Source: Forficula auricularia
Taxonomy: Eukaryota; Arthropoda; Insecta; Dermaptera; Forficulidae
Reading direction: 5' to 3'
NCBI GenBank assembly: GCA_024734495.1
Contig: JALMQS010000099.1
Location: 98,993,321 to 99,057,320, forward strand
DNA length: 64,000 nucleotides
In this document: in pieces, positions 1 through 11,116 of the stretch
How the letters are laid out: each line of letters starts with the position of its first letter
How positions within the stretch are numbered: the stretch's first letter is position 1
Translations under genes and position numbers: made by a program
The notes under the pieces: generated by a model
What the model saw: only the letters and a program-made list of their open reading frames with translations
What the model was told of the DNA's origin: nothing
Databases searched by the model: none

Positions 1-299
1 GAGAATGAGTGAGAAGTAACAGATACAAATTTGAAGCTTTCTAGCCATTAGCGAAGAGAAATGTATATTTTTAATTAAGTATTAAAAAACCAATAATTAA
101 ATAAATAATATTCTCTTATTTAAATAAAACATCTCCTCCTTCAATCAGTATCAAATCTAAGAAACAGGTCAGATCGCAAGGACATATTACTAGACCATTT
201 TCTCCGAGCTATAATTCTTAGAGAAAAAACCCTACAAATCGTCAACCTTTCTCTGGCCAAGAAAGGTTGCAAACACAAACCCAGATGTTGTCATAACAG

Positions 300-606
300 T
301 GTGTCTTCTGCTGGAAAAATAAATTTTTAATTTATTTATAACGAGACTATAGTTTTGAGGGTTTTGCTCCTGCATCAGTCTATTACAATTGATTCACAGG
401 AATTAATGAATTAATACATTAATTCATTAATTCCTGTTAATCAATTGTAATAGACTGATGAAGAGAGCAAAGCCCTTGAAACTATACTCTCGTTATAAAT
501 AAATAAAAAATTGATTTTTACAGCAGAAGACACACTCTTTTATTGTCATTGTCACCTTCAATTTATAAAAATTCTGCTACTCTCGGCAAAAAGAAACTTT
601 CAATTT
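300..606. mobile_element. Foldback element, family FB1 (diverged, reversed)
   Basis: Two arms of about 115 nt are nearly perfect reverse complements around a centre near 416. The arm starts at GTGTGTCTTCTGCTG (near 299) and ends at its complement near 536. Each arm carries a decayed hammerhead-like core: minus strand about 343-381, and plus strand 453-492 with CTGATGA at 455-461 and GAAA at 478-481. The stretch 575-606 is the reverse complement of the left tail of the better copy at 5502, so this copy lies in reverse orientation. No clear target-site duplication was found. Confidence 0.7.
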
Positions 607-1839
607 AATTTTGAGGTAATAAATGAATTATTAAAACAAATGGATCTCAAAAGATATAATTAATGCTACCCAGAGAGGAGGGGGAGGTAAGACGTAGGGT
701 GCGTAATTGAAATTTCTGGGGGGGGTTGAAAATTGTTGCATTTTAGCATTGTATGCTGCGGTCATGTCTTATCACTTCAACAAAAGGCAATCAAAAGCTC
801 TTCTAATTCTTTAGAAATGAATTAAATGGGGGGGGGGGAGTTATTCTACTCTATATAGCCAAATTCAGAGTAATTAATATGAATTTGCGAGAAAGAGTAG
901 GTACAATGATTACTTGACAAGCTAAAGCTATTTGCAATTTCTGTTGAATTTACTTGGGATCGCCTTTGGATTCAATTAACATTGAACTATAATAGCCAGA
1001 GGCAATTATAACTTGCCTATTGCTATATGTTCCTTTATGTGCTAATCCATCAAACGCATTCATTCATTTAAGACGTTGAATAATGCTAGGCAATGTGCAG
1101 AATTTGCAATGCAAGTGCTCATTTCGAAGTTGGATTGCGTGATTGATTGATCCTACGATCGATTTCAGGTGCTAACACCCTCTCTCTCTTCCACTCACAC
1201 ATACACTCTATCGAATTCAAATTTCCCAGAAACGTGCACTGCATTTACCAGGGGGTGGTATTCATTTCGCTTGTGGCGATTTTATTGAAAGCAAAATCGA
1301 ATAGGTTCGTCGATCCAATTTAAAATTGAATTGAGAACATTTATTGTTGCGGACGAATGAATCAATGAATGAATAGGAAATAAAGAAGAGGGGCCAGGAG
1401 TGGAGGGCGAGTTTTGTTTCGGAATAGTTATGACACCTATTAAAAGAATACCATCAATGCACACAATTCTTTCCATCATAATAGGTACTAGAAATTTAAT
1501 TCGGAATAGAATTTCGAATAAAATACTTTCGTTTTTTTTTTAGAAGTATAAATACTGTCACATTTTTTTTCGTTTACCCTTATTTTATAACATTAGATTT
1601 TAATAATATTTAGATTAAAAAATTCTTAGATTTAAAAAATTAAAGATACAATTTCACCAAAGATTTTTTTTTCATTTGAATTTTATAAATGCATAATGAA
1701 AAGATCACAAAAAATTAAAAATTGAATAACAGCTACACTAGAGTGGGGGGGGGGGGGGAATCGGTTAAAATAATGGGATATCATTTGTTTGAAAAAGTGA
1801 TCTCTGTTGCAAAAAATTAGAAGAAAATCGGTTAAATTT
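607..1839. other. Intergenic, no gene seen
   Basis: AT-rich sequence with G homopolymers near 829 and 1745. A short minus-strand open frame at 1282-1479 has no recognisable domain and low-complexity composition. Nothing else can be supported. Confidence 0.6.
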
Positions 1840-2120
1840 CTTCTTCTTTAAGTGCCATATCAGGTCTCCCTGACGTTTCGGCACCTCTCCACATATAGCT
1901 GTGCTGAGTGTGTTTAGCTGTTTTACACATATATACGAGACCTACTTTTTAACGCCGGTTCCGAACGGCTAGTTTGGAGAGGTTGACTAGGCAATTATAC
2001 TCTTGGTAGTTTGCCATTGCTTTCCAAGAGGAGGTGACTGCAAATATCTGCCGAGACTCAGTCTCGAACCATCGTACTTCAGCGGCCCGACACTCTGACC
2101 ACTGACCCACAATCACCTCT
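1840..2120 (-). mobile_element. tRNA-derived SINE, family SINE-A, copy 1
   Basis: Read on the minus strand, the head has a box A-like TGGGTCAGTGGTCAGAG and a box B GGTTCGAGACT, the internal RNA polymerase III promoter of a tRNA-derived SINE. The body ends in a GAAGAAGAA-type tail. The 8-bp sequence TTAAATTT flanks it at 1832-1839 and 2121-2128, a perfect target-site duplication. A second copy lies at 23971-24230 in the same orientation. Confidence 0.85.
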
Positions 2121-2128
2121 TTAAATTT

Positions 2129-2785
2129 ATTAAAATAAATAATAGTGATTCAAAGCTATATTATTAAATGTATTTGTTTATCGGATAATTAATCCCCATT
2201 TATCCAGATTTTATGTGGTTTTGTATAATCATATTTTTAGAGTAAATTAATTTCTAGACTACCTTGTATGTTAATATTTTTATAGTAAATGAATTTTTAC
2301 ACCACTCTGTATGTTCTTCAAATACGGTATAAATTCAAAAAATTAATTTCCATGAGAATTTTACTTTTTTCTAATATTCAAGTTTAACTAATTTAACATA
2401 ACAAGAGTTCTAATCTGTAATCAATTCCATAAGTATAACCCAAAACATATGATAAAATTTTACTGTGTATACGCCGCATCGCCTTTCTCAAGATAAAATT
2501 GTGAAATGTCAGTTCATAAACTGACATCCCAGGTGCTCTTGAAGAATCTTGGGATCCAATGACAGTCTTAGAAATTGCTAACTAGAGTGGAACCTGGTTT
2601 TATCCATTATATACACAACTCATGTGTTAGCCTAAGTTTTTTACAAGCATTACTATTATTTTTTTATTACTTCTGGAAAAAAGTCCATTTAGCCAGTTCA
2701 TATATGTTTATTATTTTTAATTTGTGTATTTGCGAGTTGATATAAATTGGTGTAATAGTCAGGTTATAGTGGGTCAAACTTTTCT
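2129..2785. other. Intergenic, no gene seen
   Basis: AT-rich single-copy-looking sequence. I see no coding frame, no tRNA-like box and no inverted repeat of note. Confidence 0.5.
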
Positions 2786-2856
2786 CCAGTGAGCCAGATT
2801 TGAACCCGGGCCTCTTACTCCGAAGGCAGATCTATCTACCGTCAGCCTGATTTCCA
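2786..2856 (-). repeat. tRNA-like sequence, probable SINE head
   Basis: The minus strand contains a good box B, GGTTCAAATCTGG, and a box A-like TGACGGTAGAT about 35 nt upstream. I could not fold a full cloverleaf with a believable acceptor stem, so a SINE head or decayed tRNA pseudogene is more likely than a working tRNA gene. Confidence 0.5.
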
Positions 2857-3039
2857 TTAATATTTAATAATCTATAAAATATAAACTGCCTCAGAGGATC
2901 ATACAAATTTAAATAAATAAATAAATTGATTGGAATAAATTCAAGTAATTTTAATTAATATTGATTTTTTTTCAATGCAATCGAATGCAAGAAAGGGCGC
3001 ACCAGTAAAGATGCAGCCCCTATGGATCTCGAAAGACCC

Positions 3040-3200
3040 TTGCATTACCGAAGAGAATGGAAAGTTGGTTATGGGAGAGGGTGGAACCGTAGATGTTTGT
3101 GCACCCGGGTTTTGAAGGTTTGAAGATTATAAGTACTGGGAAAGATGGAGGCTGCGAGAGAGTTCCAGTTCTTTGAAGTCATGGGGACATTAAACAGACA
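3040..3200 (-). pseudogene. Diverged LINE 3'-end fragment
   Basis: The stretch resembles the C-terminal coding end of the LINE at 16619-17545: the same order of TTGAAGGTT, GATTATAAGT, TGGGAAAGA, GAGAGTTCCAG and a GTCAT-GGGAC block, on the same strand. It is too diverged and short to translate cleanly, and the LINE 3' tail itself is not recognisable here. Confidence 0.55.
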
Positions 3201-4508
3201 TTATACAGAAATAAACTTCTCTTACTATAAGAAATATTATTAGCCTTAGAAGCAAATTGGGTCTAGAGGTATGGTTGTAAGCTTTCATTGTCAGACTAGC
3301 AGACATTTTCCAAATGTACTAATATATATGAAGTTGAAGATTGTAGGCATGTTTTCTCCCCTTACCTTATTTTACAGTTTGGGAAGGGATGGAGGGGAAA
3401 ATTATTTTTGTAAAAATTAAAGTTTTATAAAAATAAAGTAGCTATTTTATAAGAATATAAAAAATATAATTAGGTAATGTTAAATAAAATTGTAAAATAT
3501 ATTTTATATTAGATTCTCTTGTTAAATAAAGAATTCCAGATGATTCCCACTAGATTTCCTTCTGTGTAGGTTTCTAGAAGACTGTCATCTAAACTCGTAT
3601 AAAATTTAATTTTTCCTCAAGTGAGCAAATGTGTCAAAATATTTTTACCGCTCGATTGATGTTTATTATAAAATCCTTCTTCAATAGAGTATAATTATGG
3701 TATTTTGATATTTCGTTGGACTCATGTATATATTTATACTTTGATCACGAGTTTGTAAATAATGTCATTCTATATGAAATTTCAATTTCAATTTTTTTTC
3801 CTCCTCTTACCTTATTTTACATTTTCATATTTTTTTATTTCAATCGCCATTTTTGAATGACGATTTCGTTTTGCCAAATTCAAAAAAAAATCTCTCTATT
3901 CTAATTTATTTCAATAGAAAAAAAAACGATTGCGTATTTCCTTTCAAATATTTTATATCGATATTTAAATTCCAATCCACTTTATGCTGATCGATTCAAA
4001 GGGAGAAGAGACATCGCGGCGTTATCAGTGGATCCCATTAGCATATCTTCTTCTCTGTTGTATGTTCCATTCATCATACCCAAAATAACAAATTCTACTG
4101 ACAGATTTAAACTGAAAAACTAATTTTATGATTTACGATTCGATAATAAATAAGAAGATGGAGAATTTCCAGCAACCTTTTATGTGAACTGACCAAAATG
4201 TGTCTGCGAACGAAAATCTTTTAGACTGTCATTTGTCAGCCAAAAAAGCCTGGATTACAACAAGTATTATAATAAATGGGCTGCTCTTTGCTAAGTCCCC
4301 TTTTTTACTTCAAGTCTCAAAATAACAATTTCTTTAAAGAAACCTGAGAGATGAAATTACAAATTGCAAGGATTAAGGTCTCTTAATCAAATAAAAGGCT
4401 ACACATTTTATGAAGTAAAACACAGGAAAATATGTTTGTTTTATTTATTTTAAGATTCAAAAATGTAGAAAAAAATTTCCATAGGAGAAAGTGGATTATT
4501 TTCTATTA
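3201..4508. other. Intergenic, no gene seen
   Basis: AT-rich sequence. A slightly GC-richer patch near 3990-4080 has no repeat partner in the window. No coding frame was recognised. Confidence 0.5.
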
Positions 4509-5307
4509 CAGGGTGGAGCATAAAGATCTACCACATTTTGAAGAGGTATAAAAAAAAAAAAAAAAATTTAACTAGAAAAAACTGAATATATTTTTGAAAA
4601 GAACATAATTTTTTTTTTTTAAATGTGTTTTAAACATTATATCAGACGGAAAAAAGGGGGGGGGGGTCAAAAATGAAAATTCTAGCCTTTCGACCAAACT
4701 CAACCAAATTTTGTATACATATTTTGTGGAGCCCAGAAGGCAAGAAATGCACAAACTAACCACCTAAAATGGGGGGAAGGGTCTTTTTTTAATTTATTTA
4801 TTGTCACCGGGAACAAAGCCTATTTAGACAGCACATAAGTAAAGTGTTAGTAGGCTTAGTGAGGGAGCCGAGTTTTTAGCCGGTAGAAATTTCTATTTGC
4901 CAGCCATGATCGAACCCCGGCCTTCCACTCCAACATCGTCATAATCGATCGATGACGGAGCGAGGCCAGTGCGTTAGCCGGCTCGGCTACCCCGACGGGT
5001 GGAGGGTCAAAAATGAAAATTCTAGCCCTTTCGACCAAACTATGTATACAAGAAATTTGGGTTAGTTTTTGCATTTCTTGCTTTCTGGTGGTCCACAGAA
5101 TATGTATACAAAATTTGGTTGAGTTTGGTTGAAAGGGCTATAATTTTTATTTTTGCCCCTCCCCTCTTTTTTGTCTGACAATGTTTAAAATAAATTTAAA
5201 AAAAAATATTTTATGTTATTTTCAAAAATATATTCAGTTTTTTCTAGTTAATTTTTTTCATTTTCTATACCTCTTCAAAATGTGGTAGATCTTTATGCAT
5301 CACCCTG
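4509..5307. mobile_element. Tc1/mariner-like foldback element with nested SINE
   Basis: The ends are CAGGGTG and CACCCTG, flanked on each side by TA (4507-4508 and 5308-5309), the target site of Tc1/mariner transposons. The arms run inward for more than 100 nt with the shared phrase ATCTACCACATTTTGAAGAG. The interior holds diverged copies of the 115-bp minisatellite seen at 41 kb. A SINE-C copy is inserted at 4784-5000. No transposase frame is present, so it is non-autonomous. The short open frames on the minus strand here are not genes. Confidence 0.8.
4784..5000 (-). mobile_element. tRNA-derived SINE, family SINE-C, copy 1
   Basis: On the minus strand the head contains a box A region and the box B GGTTCGATCATGG, followed by a body ending in GGTGACAATAAATAAAT and an A-rich tail. 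It matches the plus-strand copy at 36653. GAAGGGTC at 4776-4783 and GGAGGGTC at 5001-5008 form an 8-bp target-site duplication with one mismatch. It lies inside the Tc1/mariner-like foldback and is therefore younger than it. Confidence 0.85.
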
Positions 5308-5649
5308 TATATAAAGGTCTATTTCAAATATACGGTGATTGAGAAATTTTAAAAAGGGATTTTTAATTTTAAGAGTGTCTGGTCTGTCGGTGCTAAGTGA
5401 AACATATTTAAATCAAGGTATTTTTTTAAACAAGTGCGAGCTGCTAAGGGTCCCATACTTTAAATCTTCCAAAGTGCGATATTTCAAATTCATTCTTATT
5501 TAATTGAAAAGTTTTTGTTTTGCCGAGAGTAGCAGAGTTGTTGATTCACAAAGAGAAACAAAGAGGTTGTCCTCTGCTTGATGCAAACAAACATATACAC
5601 ATATATATCAAGATGATATATCTGTATATATATATTATTTATTTGTTTG

Positions 5650-5687
5650 AGACTATAGTTTCGAAGACTTGGTCTTCATCATCAGTC
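5650..5687 (-). ncRNA. Hammerhead ribozyme-like motif (FB1 left arm)
   Basis: Minus strand: CTGATGA, one extra T, hairpin GAAGAC-CAA-GTCTTC, GAAA, the self-complementary ACTATAGT, then C as expected cleavage base. Stem I is only GA:TC. Core bases are intact. The extra base before stem II departs from the textbook core but is shared by most copies in the window. Confidence 0.65.
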
Positions 5688-6283
5688 TTTCTTCAATTAT
5701 AAATGTTTTTCATGGAGTCAATATCATATGGATATTGAAAACTTGGTGTTCCTTCGTCACTGGAATGCTAGAAACTAACAAAGACACTCTCTCCGGGCTC
5801 ACACTCAAATATAACCATATGTTTCCCTTTCTCCTTTCTCCTTAGAAAGGAGGAATTTTTCCTTTTTTTCCTTTTATCTTTTGTTAGCAAACATCTTAAG
5901 TAGATTACTATTGGATAATTCAATTTGATTGTTTAAACAGAGTTCTGAATTTCTATTGAATGACTTCAAAATTTCTAAAGATTCGATTGCGCTAATCAAT
6001 TTTGGGTTCCTTTCTCCTTTTATTAATCTAATACCTTCTGGGAAAGAGTGATTGTTTGAATTTAAATGTACTTAAATGTACTTAAGATGTTTGCTAACAA
6101 ATGATAAAAGAAAAAAGGAAAAATTCCTCCTTTCTAAGGAGAAAGGGAAACATATGGTTATATTTGAGTGTGAGCCCGGAGAGAGTGTCTTTGTTAGTTT
6201 CTAGCATTCCAGTGACGAAGGAACACCAAGTTTTCAATATCCATATGATACTGACTCCATGAAAAACATTTATAATTGAAGAA

Positions 6284-6323
6284 AGACTGATGATGAAGAC
6301 CAAGTCTTCGAAACTATAGTCTC
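6284..6323 (+). ncRNA. Hammerhead ribozyme-like motif (FB1 right arm)
   Basis: Mirror copy of the motif at 5650-5687: CTGATGA 6287-6293, stem II GAAGAC 6295-6300 with GTCTTC 6304-6309, GAAA 6310-6313, stem III palindrome ACTATAGT 6313-6320, cleavage base C at 6321. The very short stem III suggests action as a dimer, as reported for hammerheads of Penelope-like elements. Confidence 0.65.
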
Positions 6324-6437
6324 AAACAAATAAATAATATATATATACAGATATATCATCTTGATATATATGTGTATATGTTTATTTGCATCAAGCAGAG
6401 GACAACCTCTTTGTTTCTCTTTGTGTCATTCTTATTT

Positions 6438-6839
6438 GTCGATGATAAGAAGAGAGAGAATGGAAGTATTTGTAGATTTTTTTTCTTATTTTATTTCAAT
6501 GTTTCGGAAATCCAGTAAGGAAGAAATTTAATGTACAAATGGGCATTTTGCCGTCCTCCTTAAGCGTTATTTTAATTAATTAATTAAAAAAAAACAACTT
6601 AATTTTACTTAGTGTTCGTTACAGTGATATCTCTTTTGTCATGTTAAAACATTAAACAATTTTTTACTTTTGACCCCATGAAAAATTCGACCCGCCCCAA
6701 AATAATAATTACACTTGTAATAAAAGTCTTATTACAATTTTCAATTTCAAGGAAAATGAATAGATAATATGACTTCTAAATTTTGCGTTTATATCTTGTA
6801 CCTCAGGATTGGAGTCTAGAAATAAATTAGAGATTACAC
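6438..6839. other. Intergenic, no gene seen
   Basis: AT-rich with homopolymer runs. No frame, tRNA box or inverted repeat was recognised. Confidence 0.5.
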
Positions 6840-7430
6840 CAATAAATAAAATTTGTTTCCCCTTCTAATATTATTTTGAAACCGAGGTTTCGGAGGATCT
6901 TCCCTCCTTCTTTAGGATTCAAAAAGGTAAATGAAGGAAGCACATAGTACTCCTCCTTTTTGTCTCCTCTCTCAGTATTAGTTGGTTTGTAGAGAATATA
7001 TTTAGACTTTCCATCATCAACAGAACAGAGTGAAATATCTTATTTAGTTTACTACTTACGAGCAGTCAGAATGACAGCCAGATAGACAGACAGACAGACA
7101 TTGAGACTCACGTTTTACTTTTGAAGGGATCTGTAAAAAAGAATCAATATTTTTAGCGAGAACTAGCTGGGTGGATTCTCAGAAACTATAAGATCAAACC
7201 CCGCACTTCTGGTTGCCTATAAACAGGCGCTTGCGGAAAATTGATTGAACTGAACTAAGAACCTGGGTAAGATAGTAAATATTAAATATATATCTTAATT
7301 TTGAATTTAATCCAAAGAATTAGAATTTCGATTTTCTTTATTTTATAATATCTTTCAAATATATTTTTCTTATAATTTCATATATAAAAAGCAATAAATA
7401 AAAAATAATAATAATTAAAAAATGTAATTG
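6840..7430. repeat. Dispersed repeat block, copy A part 1
   Basis: This stretch matches 25790-26345 along its length, including the AGACAGACAGAC run and the TTTGCGGAAAA-TTGATTGAACTGAACTAA phrase. On the minus strand 6876-6922 holds a decayed hammerhead-like motif: stem II GGAGG/CCTCC and GAAA are kept, while the core reads CTAAAGA. The block continues at 7560-7680 and 8230-8660. Confidence 0.75.
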
Positions 7431-7684
7431 GATGTTGATGAAGGCAGTCCACGGTGGTTGTAAAAAATAAGACTATAATGGTTTTATTATTTTACATTTA
7501 TTTGTTAAACCGACGTTTAATTTAAAAAAATTAGCTTTTTTCTTTGGTTCGCATTAAATTATGATTAAGAAAAAAATACTATTGAAGATGAACAGATACT
7601 TCCCGAAACATTTAGGCATAGATAAAACAATAAAATGTGAGACGAAGAAATTAAAAAAAAATCATAATAATAATAATTTATTTA
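7431..7684. repeat. Truncated FB2-like arm and continuation of block A
   Basis: GATGAAGGCAGTCCACGGTGG near 7436 resembles the arm start of family FB2 (GGAAGGCAGCCC), and AAACCGACGTTT near 7506 resembles the FB2 hammerhead stem I plus stem III, cut short. From about 7545 the sequence matches 29360-29520 of copy B. A weak hammerhead-like run, TTGAAGA to GAAACAT, lies at 7582-7606. Confidence 0.5.
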
Positions 7685-7796
7685 TAAGAATTTTGCTGGC
7701 TTGGTGTGTAGTGGATATAATAATGTTTTATTGTTAAGGATAAATAAATTGAATTTGCTTCTTTCCAGTAATTTATTTTGTTATTCAAATGGTTAA

Positions 7797-7840
7797 TCCA
7801 AATATTTCAAGAGCGTTCTCAGCATCTCCTCCTCAGTGGA
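7797..7840 (-). ncRNA. Hammerhead ribozyme-like motif (FB3 left arm)
   Basis: Minus strand, in order: stem I strand TCCA (7840-7837), core CTGAGGA (7836-7830), one extra G, a stem II hairpin GAGA..(A)GC/GC..TCTT, GAAA (7808-7805), stem III ATAT, cleavage base T at 7801, closing stem I strand TGGA (7800-7797). All invariant core bases are present and stem I closes with four pairs. Confidence 0.7.
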
Positions 7841-8013
7841 AACTGTGGGACCACACAATAGGCAAGTCAGTGAGTTATTATAATTACAGGTGTCAAAAAG
7901 TACTCACCCACTCCCCCACCAATGTGCCGACCCCATCAGTTTGTACAGAACAAACATTTTTGACACCTGTAATTATAATAACTCACTGACTTGCCTATTG
8001 TGTGGTCCCACAG

Positions 8014-8063
8014 TTTCCACTGAGGAAGAGATGCTGAGAATGCTCTCGAAATATTTGTATTAA
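8014..8063 (+). ncRNA. Hammerhead ribozyme-like motif (FB3 right arm)
   Basis: Core CTGAGGA at 8020-8026, stem II closing GAGA/TCTC, GAAA at 8048-8051. The closing stem I strand reads TGTA instead of TGGA, so stem I is weakened relative to the left-arm copy. Confidence 0.6.
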
Positions 8064-8229
8064 CCATTTGAATAACAAAATAAATTACTGGAAAAAAGCA
8101 AATTCAATTTATTTATCCTTAACAATAAAAAATAATTTATTTAATTACTATTTTTATTTTTATTATTTTATATCAAGACTATAATAAAAAATAAACTCAA
8201 AAGATTCATACAAATTGCAATCAAAGCTA

Positions 8230-8660
8230 GAAGAGATTAAGTATTATTTTTTTATATTTTCGGGAGGTAAGGGGATCCTCCAGGCTGCTGGGCTGGCCAA
8301 AGTATCTATTGAATTTGCTCGGGAATTTCGCAAGTGATCAAAGAAGCAATTGAGATTATTTTGTGAAAAGGCCAAGGATAGAATAATCCTTATTTTATCT
8401 TTCTCATTAGCAAGCTCCAAGGATGCCTAAAACAAGTTGAGACCAGTTTTGCTCGAATAGAAATTAATCTTAAATTCAATTATTCTAGAAATGCCCGCAC
8501 TAGGACTAAAAAGAGATACTTTATATAGAAAGGGAGTAAAGAAATAATCAATTGAATTTTTGTGTGAAATAAATACTAAATATACATATTTAACTTTCGA
8601 GGTTCAAAATATACAAATACTGCACTAAATATACAAATAAAGAAATACACCCAACTCTCT
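8230..8660. repeat. Dispersed repeat block, copy A part 3
   Basis: Matches 29885-30250 of copy B in order and orientation, including CTCCAGGCTGCTGG, TTTCGCAAGTGATCAAAGAAG and ATTCTAGAAATGCCCGC. It has no coding frame. The long match with small insertions and deletions suggests two copies of one transposable element or a duplicated segment. Confidence 0.75.
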
Positions 8661-8904
8661 TTTTCAATATAGATGTTTAACATTTTATAAATATTATACT
8701 TTTAAGTATGGTAAATTGTTCATAACTTAGATATATTCAAAGTGTTATATATTAATTTCTATTTTTAAAAAAATTATAATTTAGATCTTGACAAACTTTA
8801 TTTTTTTAATGTAAATTTGTCTAATTAAAAAAATGTAAAATCAATTATTTTTTAAAAATTACATTTTAAACTACTCTACAAATTTACATATGATTATATT
8901 AGAA

Positions 8905-9220
8905 GAAATTTTCTCTTCGGAGAGAGACGGACTGGTAGACATTTTAATATAGAAGTGATGGAAGGCAGGTCAAGGATAGTGAAAATTTTTTTCTAGAATA
9001 AAATAGATTTATTGAACAATTTTTTTCTCACTCAAAAACAAGGTTTCGGAGGATTTTTGCTCCATCTTCGGCGTTTCAATGACCTCTTTTTAAACTCTGA
9101 AGAGAGAGTGAAAAATCCTCCAAAACGTTGGTTTTTGAGCGAGAAAAATTGTCCAATAATATAATCTTTTTATTCGAGAGAATTTTTTCACTATTCTTGG
9201 GCTGCCTTCCATCACTTATC
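8905..9220. mobile_element. FB2 foldback, diverged copy
   Basis: The left end has the FB2 tail (AGAGAGACGGACTGGTAGA) followed by GGAAGGCAGG. The right end is GGGCTGCCTTCC. Hammerhead-like motifs lie at 9036-9080 (minus) and 9091-9140 (plus). The right one has core CTGAAGA at 9097-9103, and its GAAA is mutated to CAAA. The arms pair only partly, which suggests an old copy. Confidence 0.7.
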
Positions 9221-9227
9221 AATTGCA

Positions 9228-9746
9228 TATCGTCGTCTTGGAGTGTAAACCTGCTAACTCACAACAAGGATATTTTACAGGACAGACAAAAAACAAACAA
9301 AATTTAATATTGTTGTTTAGGAAAGAAACTATTTAATTGAAAAGTTTTTGTTTTGCCGAGAGTAGCAGAGTTGTTGATTCACAAAGAGAAACAAAGAGGT
9401 TGTCCTCTGCTTGATGCAAATAAACATACACACATATATATCGAGATGATATATCTGTATATATATATATATATTATTTATTTGTTTGAATAAATAATAT
9501 GTATGTATATACAGATATATCATCTCGATATATATGTGTGTATGTTTATTTGAATCAAGCAGAGGACAATCTCTTTGTTTCTCTTTGTGAAAGAAACTAT
9601 TTTTCACATTTTTTTCTACAACTTACTTAAGTAGCAGTTTTACCTGGTCGATACTGCATCTCTTATTCTTTCAAACGGTATTAATATGTCTGTCATATTT
9701 GATAAAAAATAGAATTAGCAGGTTTACACTATAAGGCTTCGATATG
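9228..9746. repeat. Terminal-inverted-repeat element, family R-D, copy 1 (split)
   Basis: The ends GGAGTGTAAACCTGC and GCAGGTTTACACT are inverted copies. The same element, without interruption, lies at 38537-38788. Here a short FB1 foldback (9335-9588) is inserted. No coding frame and no certain superfamily. Confidence 0.7.
9335..9588. mobile_element. Short FB1 foldback inserted in R-D
   Basis: Only the outer parts of the FB1 arms remain, joined head to head, so the hammerhead region is missing. It begins with the FB1 tail AATTGAAAAGTTTTTG and ends TCTCTTTGTG. AAAGAAACTATTT follows the element at 9590-9602 and precedes it at 9322-9334, a 13-bp duplication. The uninterrupted R-D copy at 38.6 kb supports the empty site. 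The open frame at 9329-9607 is a palindrome artefact. Confidence 0.85.
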
Positions 9747-10690
9747 AATTTTGTTATATTATTGTACTTTATGTACGTATAGCTGGTCAAATGTCCTAAG
9801 AGATAAGGTGAATCTTAATTAAAAAAAAATGATTTACTCTAAATAAATGAATTTTTTTTAAACATTAGAAAATAAAACTTGTCATTTTACAAAAATCAAT
9901 TAATTATTATTATTATTTTTTTATTTAGATTGATTTTTTCTGCTAAAGATTTAAGGTAGACGTCGCGTCGCTTACCTCGCCTACCCTGTAAAGCCGCCCC
10001 GCCCTTTGTTTCTGCTATCGTCTTTACAGTCCAATTAGAATTCGAAATCAAATCATCGAGTTTTCGAATGTTAACAACTCTAGAGATTTAATCTCAGCCT
10101 GAGCTTCAATTCTCCAGTGCTAAAATGTGGTTTCTATTTGCTACCTTGTTATCTCTCATCTCGTTTGTTATTACAATGCGTATGTTATGAATATTATTTT
10201 GATTCCATAGTAAAATGACTCGGGATAGGTTGTTGGGTTTGCAAACACTCCGTATAATATTAAAAAACTATAAATCAAATCTCTGATACTATTATATGGC
10301 ATTAAATTTTAAATTGAATTGGATCCCTTTATGAATTAGGATTAGAGATTACTTGTCGTAAAATGAATTTAAAAAACATAACAAAGATGTTTACATGATC
10401 AGTTTGTTAATTCAATAAGATATACTTTTATGAGTGTAACAATATCAATAGGGATTTCAGACAACGTCCAATAAACCATAGTCTGAGGGAAGGTGAGTCA
10501 ATTTTTCTAATTGTAATTTCTAATAGTTTTGAACAATACAAATTTTCATTTAAAAAAAATAAAAGTATTTTTTTAATAGTATGAAATAAGTATTATGATC
10601 CCTCCGAATCCTTCTCGCAAAGATTAGATATTTTTTGCTGGTTAAATTTTCATCACATATAGTTAATTATAGCTATGGTATTTATTAAAC
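9747..10690. other. Intergenic, no gene seen
   Basis: AT-rich, with a slightly GC-richer patch at 9955-10020. No repeat partner, coding frame or RNA feature was recognised. Confidence 0.5.
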
Positions 10691-10794
10691 ACAATAACAA
10701 ATGTTTCATCACTCGTATCCATAATAAATGACAATTAAAAGAGGAATTGTAGGGAATTGGACAAAAAAATTAAAAACAGAGTTTTTATTTAATG

Positions 10795-10838
10795 GGCCCC
10801 ACGTTTCGTCGATTTATTTAGACTTCCTCAGTAGCTGG
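10795..10838 (-). ncRNA. Hammerhead ribozyme-like motif (FB4 left arm)
   Basis: Minus strand: CTGAGGA, one extra A, stem II GTC..GAC, GAAA, then ACGT. The core is intact here, whereas the closing stem I strand has drifted to GGGGCC. Confidence 0.6.
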
Positions 10839-11116
10839 AATGATAAAACAGGAAGATCAAAAAAACTTATAAATACATTGATTACAAATAAATTAATTTT
10901 GATTAGGTTATAAATACCCCATTTTATCACTCTTTAGTACCTAATTGGAGCCAAGAATGTAGAAAAATAAAAAGATTCATGATGTATTGTCGCATAGTGG
11001 AATTGATTTTTGACATAGAGTGATAAAATGGGGTATTTATAACCCAATCAAAATTAATTTATTTGTAATCAATGTATTTACCGTATAAGTTTTTCTGATC
11101 TTCCTGTTTTACCATT

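Larger units (their letters stand above)
5502..6425. mobile_element. FB1 foldback with paired hammerhead motifs, complete copy
   Basis: The arms run about 5547-5905 and 6075-6425 and are almost identical reverse complements around a spacer of about 170 nt. TCATTCTTATTT occurs at 5490-5501 and 6426-6437, a perfect 12-bp target-site duplication. The left end has an extra 45-nt tail (5502-5546, starting AATTGAAAAGTTTTTG) that has no mirror on the right. Each arm carries a hammerhead-like motif pointing outward. Shorter or broken relatives are at 300, 9335, 18515, 28052, 48450 and 53155. There is no coding frame. The one-sided tail and long duplication suggest retrotransposition, most likely by Penelope-like machinery; this last step is inference. 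Confidence 0.85.
7685..8130. mobile_element. FB3 foldback with paired hammerhead motifs
   Basis: The arms (about 7726-7905 and 7953-8130) are near-perfect reverse complements. AATAATTTATTTA at 7672-7684 and 8131-8143 is a perfect 13-bp target-site duplication. The left end alone has a tail of about 41 nt (7685-7725). Each arm has an outward-pointing hammerhead-like motif. The arm sequence is unrelated to FB1 and FB2, yet the layout is the same. The open frame at 7789-7989 runs across the palindrome and is not a gene. Confidence 0.85.

Noticed and set aside
9329..9607. 92-codon open frame on the minus strand
   Set aside because: It spans a near-perfect palindrome with TA-rich sequence; no protein would be selected there.
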